Assembly (NCBI GenBank): GCA_038502055.1
Contig: JAXRKN010000044.1
Location: 9,077,501 to 9,141,500 of the forward strand
Length of the DNA: 64,000 nt
Origin: Tanytarsus gracilentus
Lineage: Eukaryota > Arthropoda > Insecta > Diptera > Chironomidae
Direction: 5' to 3'
Part shown: positions 48,350 to 61,497 of the stretch, in pieces
Position numbering within the stretch: the stretch's first letter is position 1
Layout of the letters: every line of letters starts with the position of its first letter
The notes under the pieces: model-generated
The model's database searches: none
Told to the model about the DNA's origin: nothing
Seen by the model: the letters and a program-made list of their open reading frames with translations, nothing else
Made by a program: the position numbers and the translations under genes

Positions 48350-51300
48350 CTGGAAAGAGAGATAAAAAAATTAAAATTAATTTTATTTTAACACGAGGAA
48401 AATTTCACTTCGTTGCTGTTTTATGTTCCGCAATATTCAAATCTGTTTCATGTTCAAACTTTAATTCTCGCTCGACGCATTTTGCTCTTTCAATGTGTGT
48501 CATAATTTACCCATTCACACACTGCTAAATGTCTCGCTCATGACTGCGTTTAAAAATAAAGAGATGAAACATGTGTTGCAGCATGAAGAAAATTGTGATG
48601 ATTGTGATTCAAACATCCTTGTGGTGAATTTTGAGTGGAATTTAAAAAATTATAAATTCAAAAATTGTGTCATAAAATTTTAATAATTCTTGAAATGTTT
48701 CTCAATAAAATTTAATTTAAAACATTTCAAATTTTCCGCAATGTCATTAAATTCCCCTACAAGGAATTATTTTCACTAGGTGATGACAATTAGATTTGCA
48801 TTTAACATTTCTCTTTTCTCTCCGTTTCGAAGAAAAAAAAATTAAATGCAGGGAACGCTTTTTGTAACACGTGCTCCGGCGGATACAGTCGTGCATGTAT
48901 ATGTCTTGCTTACATATCTCACTCACTTCAAAATTTATATCTGTCTGTTGCCGATCTTTAGCAGTGCGGCTTCTCTATTTTGAGCTGAATTTGTTTTATA
49001 ACTTTCCGAATGTAACATCAAGTTCAGAATGTGTTTATTTATGTGCAATGTGAGATTGAACAGAGTTAAATTCTTTCGCTGTCTTGCGAATGTTAAATCC
49101 GTTAATTTCTTCTTCTCTCGCCGCATTTGCAAGGTTAAATTATATTGGCGACATCAAATTAAAATTCTTCCTTCGGATTTTTCTTCATTTTAGTGACATT
49201 CGCCTCATTAATTTTTTCTCTTTCTCTCATGTTTTGCACTTAGTCATCGTGTCATGTGCTTCGGTTGTAATCAACGGCGAAAAAAGGAGAATAAAATTTA
49301 TTTATTCATGCATATGATGAAATGTAGGTAGTTACAGGTAACAAGGTCCATTAGTCGCACGCCAATGAGTGTATCATTGAAGGAAATCGCAAAAACATGT
49401 TCGACACCGACTTGGCAGTGATGAAGAAGAAATTTATTATTGGCAAAAAATGTTAAAGACAAAATTATAAAATCATAACTTTTATCATCAACTTTTAATA
49501 GAAATTTTTAAAGATTCTTTCTCTTGAATTTTTTAAATTTATTGCATTCCCAATCAACAAACAAGTTTCATCCTCTGCACCTCTCACTCAAAATTGTCGC
49601 CACCGCCACCGCTTTATCTTGCTGATGTCGATGTCATGGCATTGCATTTCACTTGTTAGTGAGCAAAAAATGTTAAAATCACGTGTGGAGGTGGACTTTT
49701 GCAAAGTTGCAGGATTAAAAAAATTAAAATTAAAATTTTAAATAAAAATCTAATTTTAATATCACATCTCTTAAATCGCAAAGTTTATATTTTTAAATTA
49801 TAATCTACCACAACTTTTTTAATGAAATTAGCATACACTGCAAAAATTACAATATTTTTTTATGAGGGCGCTTTATGTCTCGTCTATCGGTCTCGCAAAT
49901 CCACCCACTTGCTTCATTAAAAAAATTATTTTTGCCGAATGTGAACCAGATCAACCTTCTACACCGGTTCACTCGCTGCACTGATCATGGTGCTGAGAGA
50001 CTTAGCGCCACACACATGCTGTCGATATTGTTATTAAAATTCTCCATCTTAAAACCTACAGACTTTTATGACTTTATGTATCGCATAAAATGTTTATTTC
50101 TGGTTATTACTAGAAAAACACACAGTGTGAGACGGCGGCAGAGTGCCTTGTAAATGCAGAGTGCGCAAAAATTAGCATTCAAAAGCGATAGCAAAACGAA
50201 AACTGTCGATTCCATCACAGACCATTTATTAATATAAAATATATGTGTGAGCTCGCATGAGAGAGTAAAAGAGCATTAAAAATATAAATCATTTGCATCT
50301 CAAGTACGTTGTCGAAATAAATTTATATGTTTTTATTATTTTTATATTCATATGAATGGAAACTTTCGATTTTTTATTTAAATTTTAATATTAGGAGGCA
50401 AAAAAAGTAAATTTAAAAAAAATTTATTTTCCCTTGCAATATCAGCAGCATATAAAAAGAGGCAAGCACCAACAGTTGAAGTTTAAATCGATTGTAAAAT
50501 AACATAAACAGGCCATTATACAAATATTTATTCAATAATTTACATGAAAACTAGTAAATTCATGTCATCTTTCACTGCACAATTTACACAGGTAAAAGTA
50601 TAAATTTATTTCATTATAGTTCTCTCTTCTTAGCTACCCGACCGACTGTATGATGAATTATTCAAGAAGAAAAAAGTTTTTCTATTCATGCTACGAGCAA
50701 GTAAACTTGCAACATTGTAATGAAGTCGAGTGCTCAGTGGTGCATGAAAAAGTAACATTGATTATGGAACAAATTAGGTGGATAATGAATCATTTCAGCA
50801 ACTGTCGCAATTACTAATAAAATAAAACACTTAGTAATAGAAAAATCGTGCAAGGGTTCGTGAAAACTCAAACAAGCACAATGAAAAATTAAATAAGTTT
50901 TTACAAATTTACATTTTAATTTTTTTTTTCAAATAATTAAAATAAAATCAAACACACAAGAAGTTCAACTCAATCTTAACAAGCCAATTTCCTCATTCTA
51001 TTTCACCATCATGAATTCTAAAACCTCATGTTCATCGTCACTTCCAATTATTGCCATTTCCTTTTCTCTTTTCTCTCATTTCACTTTCAACGGATTTTTT
51101 TAATTAAGTCATTTACAGTTGACTAGCTTAACTTGCTCTGACTCACTTCACATCATGATCATCGTCTTATTGCCAGGAAAGTATTATTTTTTTGTTGGAA
51201 AATAATTAAATTTAGGAAAATGTTGCTTATTAACCTCATTTTGAAGTTGTAGTTAAGTCAGCTTAAAATTTGTAAATTAATTTCGTTAATAATGCAATTT

Positions 51301-53492
51301 TCAATTATTTTTAGTTCATTTTTTTAAATAAAAAGTTAATTTTTCTCCGCTATTTTTTATTGCATTTTATTTTGCATTAACAATTGCAGAAATTCAAATG
51401 CAAATACCAGTCGGAAATGGAATCAAATAAATGAACAATAAAATGAGGGTAATTGCGTTCAATTAGCAATCAATGCTTTTTATCAACGGACAGGTGAGCG
51501 TAAATGTAAATTTTATAAATTTTCTCCCTTTTAAATATAATATTTGCGAACCAATTTTTTCAGCTGGATCAATTGTAAAATAAACAGCCAACGACCCTCG
51601 TCTATTGCATGCTTGGCAACGAGTAAAAAAAGGTATTTTAAAACGTGAAAATCTAATTTACAGTTTGCATGATGATATCGAGTAAAGCACGTGAATAAAA
51701 TTTGTACAGGAGAGTGAAAAGACGCGTTATTATAACATGTCGCTCTCAAGTGAGTGTAATTCGCCGTATCACCTGCTCACCTCAATTATAAAAAAACTTT
51801 TTATTACGATCCGAAAGAGATTTCGTGCCGCTGATATTTAAAATTAAAAAGCGCAATTATGAATAATTAATTTTTACCTTTTAAGTAAAAATTCAGAAAA
51901 TGGGATGGGACACTCAAAATTTTTAATTTAATTTTTTAATGGAAATTTTTCTTTGTATCAAAAGTTCAAGTAATATATGTTAAATTCACGAGTGTCTAAC
52001 CCCTTTTTTAAAACAACAGAAACCTGCCGACTGATGGCGTCTGATTATAAAAACTGCACATACACACGCAAAAATTCGTGGGTGAAGAAAAGAAAAAAAA
52101 ATTGAGACATTTTTACTGTTTCATAAATTTTGCAAATGAAATTAACACACACGAGATTGGCAAGTGAACGAAATTTATTGCCACTAATCCCATGTCCGTT
52201 TTTGACATTAACCATCTCAACTAACTCGTATTGAGAAGTCAAGAAGATCAAATGAGCTCACTCACATGTCATTGAGACTAGATGAGAAATCTGAAACTGA
52301 CTTGTGGGTTCATTTTTGAAAGAATTATGACAGGTTATTGATGTGAAAGTGAAAACTTTAGATGTGCGAAAGATTAAAGTCAAATCGCGTTGATTTTGCA
52401 AATTAATAGGAATTCATCGACTAAAGATTAGACAGCATGAGTGAAATCATAGACAACTCAATAATTATGCAAATGACTTCATAGTTTTAGAATATTTTAT
52501 CGTCGCTGTGGAATTTGAGAATATTTTTTGTGTGATATGTCGTTTGGTGGTCCAAACAATTTTTTTAGAATGTCACCAGACATACAAATCGATTTCATAA
52601 TATGTTAATTAATTCCTCCATCATCAACCTATAATTATTCAATTTTTATTAAATTCATCGCAACCACGAAATTAATTCACATGAGAAACATTTTTGACAA
52701 TTATTTTTGCAACAATGTTGAGTAAAACGTGATAAAGAATTTTGTGAATAAACCAAGATTGAGTTCTTACAATCGACTTGAAACTCTTTGATTATAAATT
52801 TGCACACACGTTATTATATAGCTCATAAATTGATTTCTATTCGACTTTATCAGCAGCAGTTAGCGGCGGCATTTATTGCTAAGCCATAAATCAACAACTG
52901 AATTCTTCGCGTTTTATTTGCTTTACATACTTTCATTTTAAACGCTTCTCACATGGTTTGTCACGGGTGGCGGATGGAATTTATTTCGAGTGTTGAATTC
53001 CTTGATTTAATGAGGAGAAAATATTTTTTGGCGATAAAAAGAAAATATTTTTTTTTTATATTTTAAAAAACTTTGAATCATTTCCACGCCTTGAGGTTAA
53101 AAGTGATGAATCACTGTCGCACTTCCGAAGGTTTAAACGACCGACCCGTCGTCAAGCTCATGCCTGAGAAAGTGATGATCTTAATTGCTTATTATCATCG
53201 ACTCTCATGTTACTACTTTTCATTGTCAAAATGCCAATTACTCATGAGGCCGACGACAATTCACTTCGCTAGTCATTACGTGAAAAGTTCTAAAAATCAG
53301 CTGCAAGTGTGATATGAGAAATTATTATCACTAAGTGCGACTCTGATTTTTTAGCACATCGAGATTTTTCAACTCAATTGTTGAAAGAAATTTGGAAAAT
53401 GTAAATAGTTGACTGCAAACTGTTGAGTTGAGCACAAGTTCGAACAAGAAGAAAATAATCGATATTGATGCTGTGAAGTGAAATCAGTGATA
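48350..53492. other. Stretch without recognised gene; possible robo first intron
   Basis: No coding region was supported on either strand. Because robo exon Ig1 starts inside a codon at 48349, at least the part next to it is robo intron. A palindromic element lies at 51902-52003. I checked some minus-strand donors in this stretch for a signal-peptide exon and found none. Confidence 0.55.
51902..52003. repeat. MITE-like palindrome, GGGATGG family (102 bp)
   Basis: The left end GGGATGGGACACTC and right end GAGTGTCTAACCCC are inverted repeats at 11 of 14 positions. They enclose an AT-rich core. The ACACTC subterminal block resembles the right end of the element at 60274-60466. Confidence 0.55.
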
Positions 53493-53517
53493 ATGGCAAT
53501 GGATAAGCGCAATGATG
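53493..53517 (+). CDS. Transporter exon 1 (predicted start)
   Basis: ATG followed by AMDKRND plus one base, then donor GTAAAG. Exon 2 has no in-frame ATG and needs one base from upstream, which this exon supplies. The evidence is phase and plausibility only. Another upstream exon is possible. Confidence 0.5.
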
Positions 53518-56500
53518 GTAAAGTGGACGTTTAGTGAATAAAAAAAATGTTAAGTTTGATTGCCATCAATTTTCAATTAACTCTACATAATCGTGGCTTA
53601 ATAGTTTTTTATATGAGAAAATTTTAAATACCAAAAGTTAATTGCGGAATTTTATGTTGACTTTAATTGTGCTTAATGGGTGATCCATAAAGAAGTTTAT
53701 AACGTAGCGATTAAAGAAAAATTAATTAAAATAATTGAATTTTATTCCTAGTTAAGGAATTTATTGGTAAATAAAATAAAACTGTTGATTTTGAACAAAA
53801 ATGTTTAATTTTTTACCATTTTAATTTTTGAGTTTAAAAAACGTTTAAAATTATCTCAATCCATAAAAGTTTTTCTTAAACTCGATTTTAATTCCAACAG
53901 TTAAACCTCTAATCTAAACCCATAAACCTCGACCAAAATGAGACTAAATTCTTCAATGATCATCACCACTAAACCACATCTAAATAAAATGACCATTTTC
54001 GCCATCAGAAAATGTTTATGTTCGCCCCATAAAAATTAAAGTCATCTCATTTCGTCGCCAAATAATTTATGGGATCACTGCTTAAAGTTTTAATGTGAAT
54101 ATAAATTATTGATTTTTACTATTTTTCGCTTCTTTTTTATGAGCTCAAAAATAACTTGAATTGGAAAAGTTTTCAAGAATTTTTATGCGTTAGTTTTTGG
54201 TTTTATTAATAGAGAATAAAAATTTATGGATGAGAAATTAAAATGATAATCCCAAAATCGACAAGAAATTTTTAGCTAAAAATGAACTTTTTCAAAAAGA
54301 AAAAACTTCAAATTAAAAAAGCAATTCTCAATTTAAAAAAAATATTAATTAAATTTTTGAGTCATGCAATTGTGACCTCACTCACAGCTAATAAAGCAAT
54401 TATCTTTATGATCTTGTTAAAGTTCTAGCAGATGACGCACAAAAGCAAGAGAAACAACACATTGTGGATTTTGATGAGGCACTCAGCCGATTAGGTTCGT
54501 TTAACTCGTCAAAAGAAATTAATAAAAATGTTATAAGAAAATAATTTACCACGCTATAGGTTTCGGACGATTCAATTACATTTTAATTCTACTATCGGGA
54601 GTAATAATTACAACCACGACATATGAAACGTTAGGTGAGGTTTACAAAAGGATTGTACACTTGAATTTAAATCAAATAACTCGAGTGTCCACCCCTGAAT
54701 AATTTATGAAAGCTCTTTCTTTTCATAAAACCCATGTCATGCATGTGAATGTAACTTTTTGCTCTTCCGCAGGTATTAGCTTCGTATTCCCCGTGGCCGA
54801 ATGTGATCTCTCTCTCACGACACAGAATAAAGGTGTACTGAGCGGCATATCGTCGATTGGCATTATTGTCAGCTCGCACTTTTGGGGCTTTCTGGCCGAC
54901 AACAAGGGACGCAAAAGTGTCATTGTGCCGACATTAATTCTCTCGTTTCTCGCCAGCTTTCTCTCGAGCCTTTCTACCAACTTTGGCATGCTTGTGATAT
55001 GCAGATTTCTCAGTGGATTTTTGTGAGTTTAGCCAATGGCACTTGAATGTACTATAAAAAATATTTTTTAGCATTTCTGGTGCGTCTGCAACAATTTTTG
55101 CATATTTGGGTGAATTTCACAGCTCACAGAATCGCTCGAAGGTTCTCATGGCGGCTTCTTTTATTTACGGCTTCGCATGCAACTACTTGCCCGCACTCGG
55201 ATTTCTCATTCTAAATCGGACATTTCATTTTCACATTCCCCTCTTCGACATTGAATTCAAGCCGTGGAGATTTTATTTGCTATTGTGCGGCTTACCGAGC
55301 TTACTATCCGCCATAGTTCTGCTCATCTTCATACCCGAAAGCCCAAAATTTACGTTCTCAAAGGTGTGTATTATGTGAAGCATATGTAGGATGTTGGACC
55401 GCGTGCATGCAGACATGAGAGGAAAAATCTTTAAAATTTGAAAAGACCAAAAAAGTGCGACAAATTAAGTCACAAAATGGTCCCCAAAAATTTTTCTATT
55501 TAAATTCCAACATCTCTACAGCGAGTCAACTCTATGATGTGAAAATTTCCTTTTTGCTATTTTTTGCATGCACGATTTCACTCTTTTTACTGACTTCACA
55601 ATATGCTGATGTTTGCTTTCTCTCCGCTGCAGGGCAATGAAGAGGAAACATTGAATATTTTACGTAAAATTCACAAAATCAACAACCCAAAAGATGTTGC
55701 AGGATATGGCGTCACAAAAGTCGTTGAAGATTTGGAGTTTATTGATAATGACTCTCGGGAGCTTTTAAATGTGTCTGAAAATCCATTTGTGATGCTATGG
55801 AGGCAGACACGTCTGCTCTTTTCGGAGAAGAATGCACGAAAAATGATTCTTGTGTCGATTTTGCAATGTGGACTGTTCGGATCGTGTCACGGCCTTTACA
55901 TGTTCTTTCCGGAAATTGTCGATAAAATGGGAACTTTCACAAATCGCTTTCCGAATCAAAGAGCGACCGTTTGCGAGATGGTTCAGAGTGTGGATGAGCT
56001 TTCATTGAATGTCACCAAATATGCATTCGCCATCAAGCATACAGCGACCACGTGCTCGGAGCAGTTTGAGATTTCAACTTTCGTCCACTCGTTCATTCTC
56101 GAAATGCTGTACATGATGGGCTTTCTAGTGATTACATTAATCATAAATCGCACGAGCAAGCTCAACATTCTGCTCGTGATTCTCTTCAGCTGTAGCGTCA
56201 GTGGATTTGCCACAAATTTCGTTGACATTCCACTCCTGTCAGTTTACATCTACGTGATATTTATGTGCACGCTGCTCGCAGTCAACGTCGTCAATGCCGC
56301 CACAGTTGATTTGTTTCCGACAAATTTACGGTAAGTATGACGTGTTGAGATTGCGCAAAAACGTGTGGATAGATTAAAAATTAAAGTCATTTGTCACTTT
56401 TTCCTGAAATATTTTAAATCGATAATATTTTTTTTCTAGCGGCATGGCCATTAATATCTCAATGATGTTCGGTCGAGTTGGATCAGTTTTGGGCACGAAC

Positions 56501-56635
56501 ATCGTTGGCTTTACATTAGACAATTACTGCAGTGAAACGTTCACTATTTCATCTGTCATACTGGCATCGATGGCTGTAATATCCGTTTTCATACCGAAAA
56601 TTCGCCGCATCGATGGACAAAAGGAAAAGAAATGA
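53493..56635 (+). CDS. SV2-like major facilitator superfamily transporter
   Basis: Seven exons (53493-53517, 54432-54494, 54560-54634, 54773-55022, 55072-55363, 55633-56330, 56440-56635) encode about 532 aa with compatible phases. The protein has the MFS/sugar-porter layout: helix 1 from about residue 33 (FNYILILLSGVIITTTTY), motif A GFLADNKGRK at 93-102 in the loop after helix 2, PESPK at 226-230 after helix 6, a cytoplasmic loop, then six more helices. The extracytoplasmic loop between helices 7 and 8 holds two cysteines (TVCEM and TTCSEQ), as in SV2-related proteins. The N-terminal DFDEALSRLGFGRFNY matches the start of insect SV2B-like transporters. The substrate is unknown. The first exon is inferred from phase and motif context. 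The gene is opposite to robo and may be nested in its first intron. Confidence 0.88.
54432..54494 (+). CDS. Transporter exon 2
   Basis: Encodes DAQKQEKQHIVDFDEALSRL before GTTCGT. The acceptor could be at 54432 or three bases earlier (TTCTAGCAG), a one-codon ambiguity. Confidence 0.75.
   Translation: MTHKSKRNNTLWILMRHSAD
54560..54634 (+). CDS. Transporter exon 3: first membrane helix
   Basis: 75 bp encoding GFGRFNYILILLSGVIITTT and YETL. Acceptor CTATAG, donor GTGAGG. Confidence 0.85.
54773..55022 (+). CDS. Transporter exon 4: helices 2-4 with MFS motif A
   Basis: Encodes ISFVFPVAECDLSLTTQNKG, GFLADNKGRKSVIVP and the following helices to CRFLSGF. The donor is GTGAGT. Confidence 0.92.
55072..55363 (+). 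CDS. Transporter exon 5: helices 4-6 and PESPK motif
   Basis: Encodes ISGASATIFAYLGEF, KPWRFYLLLCGLPSLLSAIV and FIPESPKFTFSK. It ends in phase 0 before GTGTGT. Confidence 0.92.
55633..56330 (+). CDS. Transporter exon 6: central loop and helices 7-10
   Basis: Starts GNEEETLNILRKIHKINN, the typical helix after PESP. It continues with helix 7 (ILVSILQCGLFGSCHGLYMF), the Cys-containing loop and three more helices, to TVDLFPTNL. Confidence 0.93.
56440..56635 (+). CDS. Transporter exon 7: last helices and stop
   Basis: Encodes RGMAINISMMFGRVGSVLG, a conserved SV2-family stretch, then the last helix and a basic tail ending KEKK. TGA stop at 56633-56635. Confidence 0.92.
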
Positions 56636-56673
56636 TTGAAATGAATTTATGTAAAATTTTCTATTGACGCTGA

Positions 56674-56679
56674 AATAAA
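56674..56679 (+). terminator. Polyadenylation signal of the transporter gene
   Basis: AATAAA about 40 bp after the stop codon, implying a short 3' UTR. Confidence 0.6.
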
Positions 56680-57997
56680 TTCCTTTATTTTTAGATTGAA
56701 AGTACACTTAAAGCTCTTTTACGGCGAAATTTCCCAGACTCGTTAAAAACAAGTTAATTGAGTTTGCTATTGACCCTGGTTTTGAATTTTTCCAGAGCTT
56801 ACATTTTTTTTCGCCGTACAAAAGAAACAATTTTTAATAATAAATCACATTCGCGAAAAAAACACACGAGAGCACATGGAAACGAGATATCCATCAGTCG
56901 TTGCTATAACGAGCAATGTGCATGTAGTTTAAAAAAATGGGAAAATGAAAATGTTTCGTGAGCTTTTTTTGCTCGCATCATTCACTGAATTGCAACGATG
57001 GCGCTCTCTTTGTCATCCTTTAAATTGCAGAATGAATCTAGAATTTCAATCATGCTATGTTGTCGGCATTGATTAAAATATATATAACAATGGAAAATTC
57101 GACGAAATTGAGAGAATTTTAATAATTTTTTAAATTATTAATTTTAAAAAATTTGATAAAATTTTTATTTTTTTAAAAACCTCCGTATTTCATTTCGCGA
57201 ATCCATGGAAACACTTTTTTGTTTGTCAATATTGATTTTCGTCATTCAAGTCTCAATGAATGAACGAGGTAGAATGAATTGTGTATGCAATCATAAATTT
57301 CCTCCTTGCACTTCATAAAAACATTTTTAATGAACATTTTCATTCAGCAGCTTGCAATTTTTCACTTTTTTCAAGTAGTCAACGGTAATAATGGCGTGTG
57401 CGTCAGGAGGAAAAAGAGAATTGAATATCAAGCAGAAATTCTTTAATAGCACACTGCATATTTATTATTTTGCGAAATGTAAAACGACATGAAATAACTG
57501 GCACGAGACGCAAATGTTTAGCTTCCGAACGAATAACAACAGCAACTTTCCAACCCTCTTTGATATTATAAAAAATTTTAATAAATGTTTTTTCACTTCT
57601 TTTTTTGTTATTCCGCCTGCCTTCATTTCTCCCTTTTTTTTCGGTATTCATAATTATTTCAAGAGCGAGAGTCCAAACTCAAACAATTTTTCTTTGTGTG
57701 TGACTTTACGAGGTGTGTTGAGAGCGCTAGTCCACGCTCTAAATGTCATTTGCGCATACTTCGCCGTTGTTTTAACATTCTTTCGAGCTCTTTTTAGGTC
57801 AACACAACGAATTTGACTTTATCTTTAGAGGTGTATTGAATTCTTCCTGTTTACTCAAGTCGAGTGCGAACACTTTAAGGCATTAAGCACTCGTATAGAG
57901 CAGGAAGTGATGATTTCTCCTTTTCGAGTGTGTTTGCATTCGAATCAAATCAATTATAGATAGGAAACAGTTGAATGTGAATTTAAATAATTTTTCA

Positions 57998-58036
57998 CAT
58001 CCTAAATTTTGTTAATTTTCACTAAAATTTAGGATG
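57998..58036. repeat. Perfect 13-bp hairpin
   Basis: CATCCTAAATTTT and AAAATTTAGGATG are exact inverted repeats around a loop of about 13 bases. The flanks are further AT-rich and partly symmetrical. It could be the relic of a small palindromic element. Confidence 0.5.
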
Positions 58037-60273
58037 AAAATTTATTTTGTTTATTTTCACTTAATTAAATTCATCCAAAGCTATTTTTTCCAGTCAATCA
58101 TTAAATTATTCAAACCTTATCACATTTTAACGCAAAATTAAACACGACAAAGAAAAATAACTTCAATCATAAAATTTCTCCCTTCATTTCAATGATGAGA
58201 GGAAAAGAAAACAACAAAAACAACACAAAAGCTTTTTTTGCTATAACAACAACAATTTTCTCTTATCATCATGAGAGGAGCGGTTGAAGATAAAAAGTTG
58301 GCGCATCAGAACACAAACACCTCAACTCAACTTTAGCGCTCCTATACAATGTTTACATCATTAAACACGCACAATACATTGCCTTCAATTACTCGCAAAG
58401 TTCCTCCTTATCGCAGTCGTATATCGTAATTAATTCAAGGGAAAAAATTGCTACAAGCGAAATGAAACAAGACTTTATGTTATCATGAGAATGCTGAGAA
58501 GCGAAAATTTATTAAAACACATAAAATTGAGTGCCTTTGATGTATAAAATTATTTCATGCGAGGGTTCATGGATTGAAAGCAAAAAATTTTAAGTTCAAA
58601 GGAAATTTTTCAGATTAAATTAGATTGAGAATGCTTTTGAGACAAATTTTTGATATCTTAAACGTCAAAAATTTGCAGATTCAACAAATTGAGAAAAATA
58701 TTTCGAATTAAAGGGTAAGAAAATTTCTAATAAACCTCCACGATTTTTACTTCTTCGCATATACCACACGCGAATTTATCGCTCAACCGTTCAAAAATTT
58801 CATTAGCATTTAAATTGCCCGAAAAAAATTATATTGCTGATGATTTGAGGAAGGTTCATGTTTTAGCGCAATTAATTACGCCATTTTCGCTCTAATAATG
58901 CTTTTGACTTGCTTTTTTTACCGAACAAAGAAAATTGTTTGCGAAATATTTTTTGTTAGCATTTCAACACGACATCACATGAAAATCGGTGCTTAAAGTA
59001 AAGTACTAAAGTCTCCCAATGCTTCACACTCGAACGTTGTCGTCGGTGTTGTTGCTTGTTGAGGAAGCAATTTTTCATTTATAAATATTTTCTCGCCTTG
59101 TGTGCTGTTTTGTTACTCCCCAAGCTGATGTAGCGTAAAAAAAACTTTTATTTCTCTCACAGACTGGAAGAGAAAAATTTTAAGAAGCGTAAAAAGATGA
59201 AAAATTTTGCATAACTTTCTTGCCATGTCATGTTCTCTCTTTCTTGCTACATATCGCATGTCATCTTCAGGCATTAAAGCTGGGAAATAACAAACACCAA
59301 GGAAGGGAACGTAAGGAGCTCAGCAAAAATTTGTGTAAAAGATACGTTTTTGATAACGAATATGAATTTTCAATTATTTTCCTTCCATTCGAGTACGAGT
59401 GCCAAATTTAAGCTTGTACTTAATGACAGCAAAAAACTGTTCTTCTTGTTTATTGAAGTAAAAATTTAATGTCGAAATCATCGAATGGATTTTTGCCAAA
59501 TTTGCCTTATCATCGAACGAGTTGTCGCATGAATGAGAGGAAAATTTGTGCAAACTTGGCATTTGTGGTTTATCGGAAAATAATGAATGTTCAATGAAAA
59601 TTACTGAATGATTAGATTTTAAAAAGGGTTCGTAACAAATTTAGAAATGATGAGATTTTTTTAAAATTCTTTTCTTTCTGAACACAAAACACATCCCTCA
59701 AACTTTCACCACCCACAAATTGATTTTCTCACTCTTTATTACAAAAAAAAATTGTTGATGGTAAATTTTTCAATTTTATCAAAAGTATCAAATTTCCAAA
59801 TATTATTTTTTCACCCTCTAAATATTACTTTAAAATCACATGAGGGTGCTGTGCGATGATTGTCAAGAGCGCTTTATCAATTCACGAAAACGCTGTCGCT
59901 ATGAGTTGTTGACAAGTTTCTTGAAAGGAAAAAAAATTGGGGAGGAATGAAAAATATGCTCCTCTTTCAACTTTATTTTTATGATTATTTTCGAGAGTGT
60001 CAATCTTCACGATGTTGCTCTATTTGCGCAATGCTTTATGGCTCTTTTCTTCGTGCATGCGACGGTAAAAATTTATATATGAATCTTGTGTATTTGTCTT
60101 TGCTCTTTATGTTTATATTTGTTCTTTATTTTTCTCTCCAACTCTATCCAACATTTATAAATATTTATGAAAGCTAAATAAAACGTAAATATATTCTTAC
60201 AACAACATATATTTATCTAAAGTGTTATGAGGCTTTCTCTCTCTTGCTTATTCTAGCTATTTGAAGGTTCTTT

Positions 60274-60466
60274 AAAGGGAGGGGAAAACTTTAAAATCAT
60301 TTAATGATTCTCATCCGTAAATTAGAGAGTATATCGAAAAAATTCAAAATTCAAACCTCAAACCGTCTTTTTATTTTATTAATATATTTAATAATTTTTT
60401 ATGTATAATTTTGAGCACTTATGAATTAAATAATATTAAAATATTTAAAAGTGTCCCGTCCCCTTG
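60274..60466. repeat. Possible MITE-like element (about 190 bp)
   Basis: The left end AAAGGGAGGGGAAAACTTTA and right end TTTAAAAGTGTCCCGTCCCC followed by TTGG pair imperfectly. The core is almost pure A+T. The right end resembles that of 51902-52003. Confidence 0.4.
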
Positions 60467-61395
60467 GATTTTTTCTCTATTTTATGACGGATTGTTTCTC
60501 GTGTATACTTCGCTATTAAGTGACTCCGCACACACCAGCATTTTGTTTGAAGAGGCTATAAAAGAAGGTTAATTAAAACCAATTTCAATGACAATGAAAT
60601 TCGCTGCTTTGTGTCGCTAATTTTTGCACATTTTTTCATAATTCATCGCTTTATAATCTCAAACTCATTATTTTTCTTTGAGTGTGATTCTGAGTGTTTT
60701 ATTTCCAAAGAATGAATTCACAGTTTATGACTTTTTATTATGATTGACAGAAGCGCACAAAAGAGTTCGAACATGAACATGAAATTACACAATAAAGCTT
60801 TGTTTGAAGAAGAAATTTATGAAGATTAAATTTGAGATTTATTGTCATGTGAAGGTTTATATACTTAAAATAGAATAAATAAATTTATCGCGAGTTTCCA
60901 TCCCTTAAAACTAAAAAAGTAAACACTAAATTTTATAAAACTAAAAATATTTTTTCCATAATTACACACTTCGCAGAAAAAAAACTTCACGCGAATAATT
61001 TTTTGTTCATCATCTTCATAATTTTTCGCACCATTTTTAAGCCGCTTCTTCTCTACAAATTAAACATTTCGCAAAAAATCATCAAAAGAGCCCGCGAGAA
61101 TACAGCAATGCCGGAAAAGGCGATATTCACACACAGTTATGAGTATTTTTTTGATCAATGCCAGTAATTTTCATATACACACGATGTCGCAACGCTCTTT
61201 CTTGTCATCGTTTGCCGACCCAAGCGTTGAGTTATGAGAATTGAATTGTTTTCTCATGACTTATACATTTTCAAAACTAAAGTGCTAATAATAAATTGTT
61301 TATTTCAACAAATTTCCTCTCAATCCACTTTATAAAATTGTCCAATTGGTTGCGATGGCACAGCATGTGATAGTTAGAGTAAATCATGATCGAAA

Positions 61396-61497
61396 AGGGA
61401 TGGAAACTTTTGGCGTATCTTTTAAATCTCACAGTTTAACTATTTAAATTTTAAATCCATAAATTTAAAATCTTCATTAATATTTCGCCACCCTATG
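61396..61497. repeat. Possible MITE-like palindrome (about 100 bp)
   Basis: The left end AAGGGATGGAAACTTTTGG matches the left-end consensus of the family. The right end TTTCGCCACCCTATGG pairs only partly. The interior is AT-rich. Confidence 0.4.

Noticed and set aside
48148..48528. 126-codon plus-strand frame
   Set aside because: It is antisense to the robo Ig1 exon and runs into intron. No domain.
52258..52320. Possible robo signal-peptide exon ending at a minus-strand GTGAGT
   Set aside because: The phase-1 reading is open but gives SQFQISHLVSMT, with no hydrophobic signal core.
53420..53450. GTTCGAA motifs resembling a tRNA B box
   Set aside because: No A box at the right distance and no cloverleaf could be folded around them. 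The same holds near 60768.
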